From contig JANBTH010000164.1 in NCBI GenBank assembly GCA_027578815.1, forward strand, positions 1-29,386: a stretch of DNA of 29,386 nt. Direction: 5' to 3'. Under the pieces are notes generated by a model. That model had not been told where the DNA came from. It ran no database searches and was given only the letters and a program-made list of their open reading frames with translations. The position numbers and the translations under genes are program-made. This document shows, piece after piece, positions 18,869 through 28,412 of the stretch; position 1 is the first letter of the stretch; each line of letters opens with the position of its first letter. Origin of the DNA: Coemansia sp. RSA 1804. Its lineage: Eukaryota > Kickxellomycota > Kickxellomycetes > Kickxellales > Kickxellaceae.

Positions 18869-19963
18869 TTAGACAGCCACGGGCTTTGGTGCAACAGTGC
18901 CCAGGTTGTTCTTGTTGATAATGGAAAGGATAGAGTCCTCGGTGAGCTCGAGGGTCTTGCCCTGAAGCGCAGAAGACACCATTTCCTTTCCAAAGTAGCC
19001 AAACAGACGCTGGATGCGCTCGGCAGGGTGGACAAAGTCAAAGAAGTAGCTGGTGCTTGGATCGCTGCACATGAGATTCTCCTTTGCATCGACAATCAGC
19101 TTGAGCAGCGCAGCCAGCTTGTTGTCAGACTGGACGAGATTCAGAACATTTCCGCCAACACACGAGGTCTTAACGTTGGTCAGCCCAAGCGCAGACAGAA
19201 TTGCTGGCGAGTTGGCAGTGACTTCCACAAACCCGCCGATATCGGCAACGTTGAAGATCTGGACGCCGCTTGCAGCCTTTGCCCAGGCGCTTGCTTTCTT
19301 TGCCAGCTGGCTGTTGTACATATTGACAGTTGTGTTGGCCAGTGCCTGCATATCGAGAATGTCGGCAAAAGGCGTGTACTGGATAGCCGCCATGTTGGCA
19401 ACAACAATGTTCTTGAATCCAATTTTGCGCAGCTGCTCCAGCTGGCTAACAACGGCGGTGGTCAGGGTCTCGACAAAGCTCTCGATAGTCAGCGTGTTGG
19501 TGGCAAGGTTGAACATTTCGGCAAAAAAGTCGTTGGCGCCTGCCTCAAGCACAGCAATATCCAGAGAACGAGTGGTCGACAGGGAGTAGGTTGGGCGCGT
19601 GAGCTTGAAATAGTTGATCTGGTCCTGCGTGCTTGGGATGTTGATGGGGAGGTCGACTGGCAAAAAGTCCAAAAGCGCAGAGTTCTTGTTATCCGAGGTG
19701 CTTCCGCCAATGGCCTTGTTATAGAGGTTAAAGCCAAGCAGCTTTGCCAGATACTCATTCCACACGGGGCCGGAGGAGAATCGGCCTTCCCAGTACGGCT
19801 TGGGCGGAAGCAGATTCAATGTCAGCTTCTTGAGAGTGCCAACATCCGACAGAGAGTCGCCGAAGATGTACAGCGTGGGCGTGGTGGCTGCAGATACCAC
19901 AGCGGTTTGGAATGCAGTGGCTGCAATTGTCACAGTGATTGAGGCCGAGGTGAACAGTTTCAT
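18869..19963 (-). CDS. Secreted GDSL-type SGNH hydrolase (lipase/esterase)
   Basis: 364 residues from the ATG at 19963. A frame five codons longer begins only at TTG and is not preferred. A signal peptide covers about residues 1-25 (ending VVSA-A). SGNH blocks: block I YIFGDSLSDVG with nucleophile Ser37, block II AIGGST with Gly near 86, block III EAGANDFF with Asn144, and block V DFVHP with Asp309 and His312. All four catalytic elements are therefore present. It should hydrolyse lipid, acetyl-sugar or other esters outside the cell; the spacing resembles fungal thermolabile haemolysin/phospholipase-like GDSL proteins. Length is typical. A TATA element lies about 125 bases upstream. The AT-rich intergenic flanks contrast with its GC-rich coding sequence. 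Confidence 0.9.
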   Translation of the reverse strand: MKLFTSASITVTIAATAFQTAVVSAATTPTLYIFGDSLSDVGTLKKLTLNLLPPKPYWEGRFSSGPVWNEYLAKLLGFNLYNKAIGGSTSDNKNSALLDFLPVDLPINIPSTQDQINYFKLTRPTYSLSTTRSLDIAVLEAGANDFFAEMFNLATNTLTIESFVETLTTAVVSQLEQLRKIGFKNIVVANMAAIQYTPFADILDMQALANTTVNMYNSQLAKKASAWAKAASGVQIFNVADIGGFVEVTANSPAILSALGLTNVKTSCVGGNVLNLVQSDNKLAALLKLIVDAKENLMCSDPSTSYFFDFVHPAERIQRLFGYFGKEMVSSALQGKTLELTEDSILSIINKNNLGTVAPKPVAV

Positions 19964-21113
19964 TGCGGGGGACTTCAACGTAGTATTATCAGGTTACAGA
20001 AAGAGAGAAGAATCGACTGTTTGCTGACGGAGCAATGGATGCGTTAGGCTATACTGATGGTTGCAACTTTAGACATCTGGTCTCCTTATATACGATTGCA
20101 TTATTATGTCTAAGCATTCATCCTTGCTGAAGATTTTTGGTCGTAAGACAGCAAAAAAATTGATGCTTGTCTGAAGCAGACCGTGTTCTCTGTCCTGTAT
20201 GCTTCATCTCGTGAAAATAAGGCAACTAATTTTTCAGGTACGCAGATCATTGCCTTTTTGGCAGGAAGCAATATTTTTTAGTAATAAGAAAATTTCTACG
20301 GAATTAAACATTTAAAGTATTTTTGTGGAAACAAAATAAGGGGACAGAAAGGTAAATCCAAGGAAACAAAACAAAAAATATAGGTAAACAGCGAGTGCTG
20401 CAGCAGACGTCTAGTATTGGACTAGATGAAAAAGGGAACTAGTTTGGAGTATTTTTAAACGCAAAAGTGAGAAGCTTTTTTATTTTAACGCTTAGAACAT
20501 CAACTTTATCCGCGTCCACATGATGCCGCTTGGAATCCGTGTGGACTGTCCGTGCATTTTTCGACTCCATTTGTGCACCTCCAAATTGTGAAATGGATGG
20601 TGATCTCGCAGTTTCCCGATCGACATTCTCCGCATCCCGTTCTTTATTTTACACCATTAGAAAGATGCTGCTAGCATGTGGGGCTGCTTCCTTGGAAGAA
20701 GAACATTTCAGTAATTATATGACTGCTAGCAACGCAGACAGCACATGTCACCGCATCTAGCTTTTATTGGTGTTTTGTTTGGTCTAGTTTGTTTGATTAT
20801 TTTACCGTGGAAATTGCTTGCAATAGAAATATGGCGGGAATTGTTCAGAGCAATATCCAGTACCGTTCAGGTTTTAGCTTTCAGAATTTCTGTCAAAAGC
20901 AAGAGCAGTGGAAAATATACTTTTGACATTCTGTATTTCATATGCTATTGTGCTGTTTATGTGAGAAAAGAAAGAAAAAGGATTCACCAAGCAGCAGTGT
21001 CATTCGTTGCGAATTCACAAACTTGGTGATTTTTTCTGAAAGGCTATTATAACTACTTATTAACTACACAAATAGACAAACAAAAATATTAATATATAAA
21101 CATAAAATCATTA
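19964..21113. other. Intergenic region upstream of the GDSL gene
   Basis: 1150 bases. The right half (about 20500-21030) is less AT-rich than the rest and holds overlapping short frames. These are 20745-21029 on plus (94 codons from ATG, with a hydrophobic N-terminal segment) and a 43-codon ATG frame on minus near 20440-20570 whose composition is protein-like. Neither has a recognisable family or start context, so neither is called as a gene. Confidence 0.4.
20086..20092 (-). promoter_or_regulatory. Candidate TATA box (TATATAA) for the GDSL gene
   Basis: TATATAAGGAG on the minus strand lies about 125 bases upstream of the preferred ATG. It fits a strong regulated promoter of a secreted enzyme. 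Confidence 0.5.
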
Positions 21114-22637
21114 TCAATTTGGGTTCTTGGGCGAAAATAGCGATGGAGAATATAAACTGAACCTATAGGGTGATAGCAAATTATTAACTGTAGAGCGTGG
21201 GGTGCTTCTGCTGACAATCGTGGATTCTGATTGCGCTGAGGTAGGAGGCTCAGATGCCGATACCGTCTGCTTGTTTGATTTGTATACTGGTGTTTCTGGC
21301 AAATAGATTGATGATGGCCTGTGAATGCTTGCTGTGTCAATGACGAGCATTGAGTGAATGCTATCTTGCATTTTGCGGCCCTTGTATATGTTTCTATGAG
21401 CTCTTTTCCATTTCTTGTATGCATACAAGAATACAATTGTTAGTAAAAGACCACCAAGCACTCCACACACAATGCCAATAATCAAATTTGTCAAAAATGT
21501 GCTGTGGTCGTTATCAATGCTATTATTGTTGTAACCGAGCGTGTCTGAAGCTGTTTCCGATATCTGTATAATATCTGTGCTGGAAATAACTTTGGCAATA
21601 CTGTCGCTGGCTGTATCTAAATCAACGCTGGACCCTAGAATACTGGCATCAACACTGGACAAGCTCTGGGGTAAATCGAAAACATCAGCAGTAGGCTGAC
21701 TGCTTTCAGCCAGTGGGCGATTATATTTATTACTTAGCAAGTCGCCACTCGAAGGTATTATTCTTGTTAGTAGATTGGCAGGAGAGCTGTCCATACTGTA
21801 GTTTGTATTCTTCTGATAAGTAACGCCGTTGCTGTTAGGATAGTAGCTAATATCACGACCAAGCACTTTGTTTGCAAATGCAATATAATTAGCAAACAAC
21901 AAGTAAAAGCTACTTTGGCCAGCATTCAGCGCGCATTTATCGTAAATTGAGGATGATATGCTATACACGTGAAACCCTGCAACGTAGAGTTTCTTGTTTA
22001 TGTAAACGCCTACTGATCCAAATGGAATTGCACAGCGTGATAAAAAGTTGTTCATAGACAGAGCTAAAGCGTTGGAGCATAGTATGTCATTTTGATTAGA
22101 ATCAAAAACACGATTATCATATTTACACCCAGAAACATTTGTATACTGGTTAGTAGCTATTGTGGGGGCGTTCCAGTTCATGGTGTTCATATTGGTCATG
22201 CCACGTCTAATAAAGATAATATCACCCCATCCGTTAAATTGATCAATAGCAATTGGGTTGAACCAACTCTCAGTACTGGCACTATTGAATTGGAGAATTG
22301 CTATGGGGTTGAAATAATATGTAGAATTGTAATATGGATGCACCGTTATAGCATCAACTTTATATTTGGCAGGTGTGTTGTTGATCCTTGCATCCAAGTA
22401 GACTTCATACGTAGTGCTGTAGCTGACTTTGTCTCCTACAAAGTCTAGACAAGGAGCTGCGACAAAAGCGGCTGTGCTGTCAATAACGCCAAGCTCGCAC
22501 GAAGTCTGTATTCCATTTTTGACAAGTACACCACCCTTGGTAGTTGATATATCAGAACTAGTATCACGCACAACAAGACCATAAACATTAAACGCTATAG
22601 CCTCAACGATAAGCAAAAGAATAGCGTAATAGTACAT
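21114..22637 (-). CDS. Membrane-anchored trypsin-like pseudo-protease
   Basis: 507 residues. A signal peptide (about 1-20) leads into a chymotrypsin-fold-like domain (about 30-260). GGVLVKNGIQTSCELGVIDSTAAFVAAPCLDF corresponds to the stretch ending AAHC in trypsins, VHPYYN...NPIAILQF to VHPxYN...NDIALLKL, and CAIPFGSVGVYINKKLYVAGF to the GDSGGP region. The His position holds Pro62 and the Asp position Pro111; a Ser (208) remains at the third position. After a Ser/Asp-rich stalk comes one transmembrane helix (about 384-406) with a KKWKR stop-transfer signal, then a Ser/Pro-rich cytoplasmic tail of about 100 residues. Topology is type I, like a surface receptor. Several N-glycosylation sequons lie in the ectodomain. 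Proteolysis is unlikely, and a binding or adhesion role is inferred. Codon use is AT-rich. Confidence 0.7.
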   Translation of the reverse strand: MYYYAILLLIVEAIAFNVYGLVVRDTSSDISTTKGGVLVKNGIQTSCELGVIDSTAAFVAAPCLDFVGDKVSYSTTYEVYLDARINNTPAKYKVDAITVHPYYNSTYYFNPIAILQFNSASTESWFNPIAIDQFNGWGDIIFIRRGMTNMNTMNWNAPTIATNQYTNVSGCKYDNRVFDSNQNDILCSNALALSMNNFLSRCAIPFGSVGVYINKKLYVAGFHVYSISSSIYDKCALNAGQSSFYLLFANYIAFANKVLGRDISYYPNSNGVTYQKNTNYSMDSSPANLLTRIIPSSGDLLSNKYNRPLAESSQPTADVFDLPQSLSSVDASILGSSVDLDTASDSIAKVISSTDIIQISETASDTLGYNNNSIDNDHSTFLTNLIIGIVCGVLGGLLLTIVFLYAYKKWKRAHRNIYKGRKMQDSIHSMLVIDTASIHRPSSIYLPETPVYKSNKQTVSASEPPTSAQSESTIVSRSTPRSTVNNLLSPYRFSLYSPSLFSPKNPN

Positions 22638-23894
22638 TTTTTTAAATATTATAGATAAAAAACGAGTGATATGGATTGAAAGAGTTAAATAAAACTACAG
22701 CAAGAAAAAAGAAGCCAATATTGAACTATAGAGATTGTGGAACTGAAAGTAGTTACCTATTAAAACCTGTTCGGTTTTACCTTTTTGCCAGCTTATTAGT
22801 TTATTCTAAACTGCTTATTATCTTTATGTCTGCCATTGTAACAATTTCCGAATTAATTTTAGAGTGCTTATGACAAAAGATTTGTATACATTGTGCAAAT
22901 TAGTATAAAGTTTTTTGATATTCTTTGTTAATACACATTTACTTTTTACACAAAGAAATGCATGTATCCATTGTATATTAAATTACACAGCCCCTTGTAG
23001 AATATAATGGATCTGATTTCATTGCATATTCAAGTTGTTAAACGCAAGCAGAAACACTATGGTATTTTAAGCACACTGCACAGATTTAAATTATATTTAA
23101 TTTGTATCTAACTGAAACATTTACAATAATCACTGACATTAATACTGCAGTTGTATTAAAAAAGTGATAAAAGCAGTTGCAATAAAATACTGTAAAATAC
23201 TTGTGTTTGCACAAATTTGGGTATTTTAATGGCTATGAGTATGGCCAAGTGTAGAAAGCCTCTATAGCAAGTGTCTTCACATACTGTAAAAATAAAATCT
23301 AGCCTAGCATTTAAAATTGTTAAAAAACTAAGAACTTTGTACTCCAACAATAATGTCAAGAGGAGTTGGAATCAAAATACAGGCTCTGTAAGCTCTGGAT
23401 TGTCAATTTACTAGATTTAAATCCTTACTCTGCCTTTTGCTCTTGCTTAATAGTTTGCCATTCTGTTTCAATACACAAATGTTTTCAGCATGACCCTATC
23501 TTACAAGAACAAAAAGATATAACGAAAAGTGCATGTCGCAAACTGGATATGGATTTTGTAATTACGTAGCTAATGGGGGCAATTATCTGATTAGAGTAAA
23601 TTCTATATTTGTTTAAAAATGACAGAATTTAATATATTAAAAAGCATAAAAGCCAAAATGTGTAAAACATTAAGCTTGGTAATTATTCACATATTTAGCT
23701 TATAATGTGTAACATTTTTATTGGCAAGCTGCATAATATAAATTGAAAGATTGTTTTGCATGGTTGCCATTTCCTTTTCTTTCACTTTTTAACATTTGCA
23801 TACACGTTTTTTCATTTTATACACAATTTACAGTAAATCTCTTAAGCCAATAGCTAGCAAATTAAAAGCAGCCAAATAATTAAGTTTAAGAAAA
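22638..23894. other. AT-rich intergenic region
   Basis: About 1.26 kb, very AT-rich, with the promoter of the pseudo-protease gene at its left side. Short open frames occur at chance level, and several begin only with TTG or GTG. No terminal inverted repeat, target-site duplication or transposase motif was seen. Confidence 0.5.
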
Positions 23895-24077
23895 ATGCCT
23901 CCTATTAAAAGATCAATACATGAAAGCACTGATTCACCACAAGATAGGCAGGTTGCAGATGCTCAAGTAACAAATGATTTCTTTAGTTATGGACGAACGG
24001 GTATTGAAAAGCTAATGCAGCAAAGTGGTGCTTCATTACTACCAAAATCTCGAACAAAACCAGCAAAAAAGAAGTAA
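23895..24077 (+). CDS. Small basic protein, hypothetical (60 aa)
   Basis: An ATG-started 60-codon frame with protein-like composition. It has a charged N-terminal part, a central DFFSYGRTGIEKLMQQSG segment that could form a short helix, and a basic tail ending SRTKPAKKK. The start is preceded by AAAA, a common fungal context. I do not recognise a family. The YGxTGI element faintly recalls the small subunit of DNA polymerase delta, and QVTNDFF is near but not equal to a PCNA-binding box; neither is good enough to name it. It may be a nuclear protein, a terminal exon, or chance. Confidence 0.35.
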   Translation: MPPIKRSIHESTDSPQDRQVADAQVTNDFFSYGRTGIEKLMQQSGASLLPKSRTKPAKKK

Positions 24078-24573
24078 TTTTAAAACAAAGTACGTTGTGC
24101 TGTACTTTTAAATAAAAGCAGATTAATAGAGGCTTGGATCTATTAAGGCACAACCGTTTAGCAAGTAGTAGTAGCAACCTTGATAATAAACAAATTACTT
24201 TTTATTATAGTAAGAAATAAGATCACTTTACTGGAAACTAGATTTTTTACAAATTCATAGTAGCTCTAGTCTAATTAACAATACGCTGTTTAAAAGCTGC
24301 TACTATGGCTACAGCAAAGAAAGATTAAAAACAAATAGCATACATAATATGAATCTGTGTTTTTGTCCGTTAATAAGCTAAAACTCATATTATTTAATAA
24401 ATTTAAACATTGGGCAATGCGTTTCTGTTAACATTTATGTGTTTGTTTATTTAAAATGTCATATAAAAGCTAAAACACTACGCTACCTTGTTTTTGTAAC
24501 CGGCAAAATGCAACAAAAAAGCAGCATAGTTGCAAGAACAATAGATATTAATTTTCTTGACATTTCAATTCTA
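24078..24573. other. AT-rich spacer between two small ORFs
   Basis: About 500 bases between the convergent ends of the two small Lys-rich ORFs. No feature was recognised. Confidence 0.5.
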
Positions 24574-24828
24574 TTATTTCTTTTTATTCTCCTTTTTTTT
24601 CTTATCTTTTTTACTATTGTCTGACTTTTTCTTATCAGCAATAAGAGGTATAACAGCGGGGTCACCATTTGGCTTATATACTATGTAACCAAGTTTTCCT
24701 TTCTCATCTCGTACTACTTTGTATTTTCCTTTACTGCCATTCTCTTTTCCGTTGATGGGATTTGCTTGAACACCATTGCCTAATGTAATGGCTTTTTTCT
24801 TTTCATTATTTGGCTTGCTTGATGACAT
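24574..24828 (-). CDS. Small lysine-rich protein, hypothetical (84 aa)
   Basis: An 84-codon frame from ATG. The N terminus is polar and Lys-rich; a central ordered-looking stretch follows (KYKVVRDEKGKLGYIVYKPNGDPAVIPL, about residues 36-63); the C-terminal third is almost entirely Lys/Asp/Asn. The middle resembles a small beta-hairpin with alternating hydrophobics, which argues for coding rather than random AT sequence. The poly-Lys tail suggests RNA/DNA or ribosome association or nucleolar targeting, which is inference only. It is convergent with the 60-codon ORF. Confidence 0.4.
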   Translation of the reverse strand: MSSSKPNNEKKKAITLGNGVQANPINGKENGSKGKYKVVRDEKGKLGYIVYKPNGDPAVIPLIADKKKSDNSKKDKKKKENKKK

Positions 24829-25659
24829 TGCTGATAATTATAAACTAGACTATTTTTTTTTACCCTTCTGCGTATATGCGTTGTCACTATATGCGATTTG
24901 TGAAGTAATTGTTAACAATAAAATAAAATGAGGAAATAAAGTTTGAACAGTACACATGGGAAAGGAAATTATTGGATTTATATAGGGTATTGAACATGGA
25001 TAGCAAAACAACCAACCTTCATTAATGACCCGGTGTCGCATTATTTATTCCATTGTAAAATAGCAGTCAGATGAGTGAATGAACGTGGTAGAATTTTATA
25101 AATTTATAAAAGGTAAATAAATAAAGCACACAATGAACGCAAAGGAAAAAAAAGCACTCTTTGGTTTAAATTAATAGAAAAGGCAAGCCATTAAAAGTAT
25201 TAAAAGAAAAGGGGAAAACAACATTAGGGTTAGACATGTATTGACTTTGGCCTTTTTAGCAAATTAATTTTTATTACGCAGCAGCCTCCTTTTTGTACAA
25301 ATGTTAATAAAGTATAGATCAGAATATCAGTACTTGTGGAATACAAGAAACCCTATGGAAATATAGTAGAGAAGAAAAAACGTGGGAATTGTCCAAAGGT
25401 TGGCAAAATAAGGAAAGAAAGACAAGGACAAGAAAGATGGTAGCCGGTGGAAGAAATAAAGGCAAACCTACCGCAGTAACAAAAAAAGAAAAAAAAAAAG
25501 AAAGTGCCAGTAGAACAAGGGGTGGTTAACAAGAGTTTAGTGAAAAGGCACTGCAAGTTGATTAATAACAGAGAGAGAGAGAGAGAGAGAGCTCTTGTGT
25601 TTTGCAATATACTTTGTAATATGTTGAGCTGTATGTTAAAGTGAAAAATAACTAAGCCG
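24829..25659. promoter_or_regulatory. A-rich intergenic region upstream of the GOST-like gene
   Basis: About 830 bases, A-rich on the plus strand, with an (AG)n microsatellite near its right end. A 63-codon ATG frame on minus (24850-25041) is probably chance. It contains the promoter of the gene starting at 25660. Confidence 0.5.
25570..25591 (+). repeat. (AG)11 microsatellite in the promoter/leader
   Basis: An uninterrupted AG dinucleotide run, 70-90 bases before the ATG of the 793-residue gene. GA/CT tracts of this kind are common near fungal transcription starts. Confidence 0.9.
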
Positions 25660-28041
25660 ATGCACGCTACAATAAAAACACAGCTGGCTGTAATGGCGGG
25701 AGTAGTGGCGGTATGGATGCTGCGAAGCGTCAGAGGGCTCAACTACACCGGAGAAACAGCACTTCTAGACGCGGCACCAGCAGATGCGAGACTGAGACAC
25801 GCCACAGCGGTAACGATAGGCGAGCTCGGGGTATTTGATTTCCGGGGCGACGGGCGGGCACGCGTAGCGCTAGAACTGGGTGCGTTTTCGTCGGAAAAGG
25901 AAAGCGCACAGCAGCATATTGCAGGAGCAGCAGGCAAAGTAAGAAGAGGCTACAGCGGCGGAGCAGCTGGCGGAGATGGCGAGCGCGTGTCGCGGGTGCT
26001 TGCGCTGGGCAACAACGAGATCAACCGGCCCGTGCGCGATACCGAGGCGGTGGAGCTGGACCACGTGTACTTGATCTTTGCGCGGTCGCGGGCGGTCAAC
26101 AACTTTGTGGCTCGACTGCATGGGGCGGGCTTCGGCGACGGAGGCGGAGGCGGAGACGGAAACGGAGAAAGAGTGGGAGGAGGAGGAGCCGGGGAGCCGG
26201 CAAAGAACGGGGCGCAGGCAAGTAACGACGATGTCGCAGCCGCCATGTTGTGCTCGAACATTGGTGGGTGGCTGGAGAGCGAGTTCATAGCGCCAATCAC
26301 TGCGTTGCGGCGGCCAAAGGCTGCTGCGTCAAAGGAGAAGGAGAAGGATGGCAAGGAGCAAGGGGGAGTCCACACGGAGGCCGGCGACACGATGGCAGCT
26401 ACCGATACCGCAACCAAACAAGGCGGAGCGCAGCCAAAGATCTCGTTCATCTCGGCATCCAGCCCGTCGGCGCAGGCTGATCTGCTGGTGCCGCAGCCGA
26501 CGCGCGTAACGGCGGCGGGAGCGGTGGTCAAGCGCCAGGCAGCGGATGCAGCACCGGTTTCAACACTGTCGTCAATGACAATGACCGCAGCTGTATCCGG
26601 CAACGGCACAGCAGGGGCAGCTTCAGGCGGAGATGCGCCGCTCCTGGGCGCCGACGCAAAGGCAAACGAGGTATTTCTGGTAGAGTACGAGTGGGAATGG
26701 CTGGTTCCGCACGGCGGGGAGTACGCTGTGGTGATTGCCAACTGCGCGGCAGCGGCGGTGCAGTTCAAGTACAACCTGATAATGGCGAACCGGTGGGGCG
26801 ACGGGCAATGGACAAACGTAGGCGCCGGATGGATGCCGACGCAGACGGCAGCGTATCCGGCGGTGTGCTACACGCTGTGGGCGGCAGCAGCTGTGCTCTG
26901 GGCGGCGATGCAGATGCGGCACCGAATGACGGGCGGCAAGTCGCGGTGGATGCGCCAGCCGCTGGCTGCGCTGGTGGTTGGGTTTGTTCCGGTGCTGCGG
27001 TTCATGGGCTGCGTGGCCGATCTGAGTCGGCTCGGACTGCTGTGGCAGAACAGCGCGGCGAGTCACGGCGGCGGATCGTATGAGCTGACGATGGTGGTTG
27101 TGTGCACCAGTCTGGTTGATGCGCTGGCCGACGGCGCGCAGCTGCTTGTGGTTCTGGCGCTGGCCAAGGGCTGGGGCGTTGTGCGTGCGCGGCTGGCGGG
27201 CGCCGAGAAGCGGCTGGTTCCCGGTCTGGTTGTCTTCGTTGGCGTTGCCTCGCTGTATGAAGGCGCCACGCGCGGCGGCGGCGTTCTGGCTGTAGCTGTG
27301 CTCGAGTGCGTAGCGCTGGCGTATGCCTGGGCATCGCTGGCCCACACGCGCAGAGTCCACGCCGTGCAGACGCTGCGTCTGGTAAGCAGCAACGAGTCGG
27401 CGCTGTCGGCCTGGTGGCAGCATCAATCGGAGGCCCGATCCGCCCAGTCTTCCGCCCAGACGCTGCGCGTTCTCGGAAGCCGCTCGTGGACCAGCGTAGA
27501 AAATGGTCTGGCATTGCAGTCGGCGCCATCCTCGCTTTCACTCTCCATGCAGCCTCCGCCGCATCCGCCAGCCGCCGCAATTGCGCTGATGTGGAGCGCC
27601 GCGCGCAAGGGCCGGCTTCTGGCGCAAGTGCAGCACATTGCGCTGCCGCTCCAAGCGCTGGATCTGGCCGTTCTGCTGGTATCCAACTTTGCAGTGCCCC
27701 TGCACTACGCCTACGTTGGCGTGCTGCTGGTGCAGGCGTGTCGCTGGGCCGCATTCGTGGCCGTGCTGGGCGCAATGGCTGCCGGTGGTCTCGATTGTCC
27801 CGATGTGTCCCTTCCTGCCTTGCCTGCCATCATTACGCGCCGCTCCATTCCGCTGCCGCCACAGCATCCGCTGTCGCCTGCTGAGGATGATGGAAGCTCT
27901 AATTCCGCCGCTGCCGCTGCCGCTGCTTCCAGCTCGTTCCGCCGCCCATTGCCGCCGCCTCTCGGTCGCCTGCATCTGGTTCGCACAAGAAGCTCCTCGC
28001 CTTTCACTGCTTCTGCTTCTGCTTCTTCTTCAGCATCCTAA
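25660..28041 (+). CDS. GOST/Lung-7TM-like membrane protein
   Basis: 793 residues. A signal peptide (about 1-26) leads into a large luminal/extracellular region that is interrupted by Gly-rich low complexity (about 160-190). It resumes before the membrane part with FLVEYEWEWLVPHGGEYAVVIANCAAAAVQFKYNLIMANRWGDGQW. Seven hydrophobic segments follow at about 399-418, 434-455, 478-500, 519-536, 540-559, 661-682 and 684-712. The GGxYxVxxxNC segment, the AKGWGVVRARL motif after TM3 and the overall order match the GOST/Lung_7-TM_R superfamily (TMEM87, GPR180, yeast Ptm1), which acts in Golgi and endosomal trafficking or signalling. A loop of about 100 residues between TM5 and TM6 is unusual for that family. 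The tail is Ser/Ala-rich. The ATG at 25660 gives a proper signal peptide. Confidence 0.6.
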   Translation: MHATIKTQLAVMAGVVAVWMLRSVRGLNYTGETALLDAAPADARLRHATAVTIGELGVFDFRGDGRARVALELGAFSSEKESAQQHIAGAAGKVRRGYSGGAAGGDGERVSRVLALGNNEINRPVRDTEAVELDHVYLIFARSRAVNNFVARLHGAGFGDGGGGGDGNGERVGGGGAGEPAKNGAQASNDDVAAAMLCSNIGGWLESEFIAPITALRRPKAAASKEKEKDGKEQGGVHTEAGDTMAATDTATKQGGAQPKISFISASSPSAQADLLVPQPTRVTAAGAVVKRQAADAAPVSTLSSMTMTAAVSGNGTAGAASGGDAPLLGADAKANEVFLVEYEWEWLVPHGGEYAVVIANCAAAAVQFKYNLIMANRWGDGQWTNVGAGWMPTQTAAYPAVCYTLWAAAAVLWAAMQMRHRMTGGKSRWMRQPLAALVVGFVPVLRFMGCVADLSRLGLLWQNSAASHGGGSYELTMVVVCTSLVDALADGAQLLVVLALAKGWGVVRARLAGAEKRLVPGLVVFVGVASLYEGATRGGGVLAVAVLECVALAYAWASLAHTRRVHAVQTLRLVSSNESALSAWWQHQSEARSAQSSAQTLRVLGSRSWTSVENGLALQSAPSSLSLSMQPPPHPPAAAIALMWSAARKGRLLAQVQHIALPLQALDLAVLLVSNFAVPLHYAYVGVLLVQACRWAAFVAVLGAMAAGGLDCPDVSLPALPAIITRRSIPLPPQHPLSPAEDDGSSNSAAAAAAASSSFRRPLPPPLGRLHLVRTRSSSPFTASASASSSAS

Positions 28042-28412
28042 TCCTTGTGTTCCAGCCAATCAGCAAAATTCCCGCACTTTAATCTTTCTTTTTTTGCGCT
28101 CTTTCATACATCTTACTCCGCCTTTCAATTATGAAAATGAAAAAAGCATAGGCAATTGAGTGGGTGAGTGATTTGATTGCATGCAAATGTCGGTTGTTGT
28201 TGCACAATACAAGGAAAGGAGAGTCTTATGAAAAAGGAGATAGTAGTTCTCCAGGTCGTTGTCTCTTTTTTCTTCCCTCCCTCTTTTTTCTATCGCGTGG
28301 CATATTATCTATTCTGTACTATAAACACTTTCCATCTCTCACTCTCACTCTCACTTGTATCAGCTTACTGTTTCGAAACAACAGACATTTTGTAGTGTGT
28401 GTGTTTATTTTG
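28042..28412 (+). promoter_or_regulatory. CT-rich leader of the Zn2Cys6 gene
   Basis: 371 bases with pyrimidine tracts, including repeated CTCTCA units around 28335-28355, typical of fungal core promoters. No gene is supported; a 72-codon plus frame at 28177-28395 is low complexity. Confidence 0.5.

Noticed and set aside
20437..20760. Minus-strand frame containing MESKNARTVHTDSKRHH, with a possible splice acceptor upstream.
   Set aside because: Only 43 codons follow the ATG, and no donor exon could be identified. It is too speculative to call.
20745..21029. 94-codon plus-strand frame with a hydrophobic N-terminal segment.
   Set aside because: It begins with ATG but has no family, no conserved context and AT-driven composition; a single hydrophobic stretch is expected by chance.
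23400..23430. GATTTAAATCC resembling a tRNA B box, with a nearby complementary GGATT.
   Set aside because: No A box, acceptor stem or cloverleaf can be built around it.
24850..25041. 63-codon ATG frame on the minus strand.
   Set aside because: Hydrophobic, Phe/Ile/Leu-rich, AT-driven composition and no recognisable feature.
25224..25233. TTAGGGTTAG, a telomere-like stretch.
   Set aside because: Only about one and a half repeat units, so it is not evidence of a telomere or an interstitial telomeric array.
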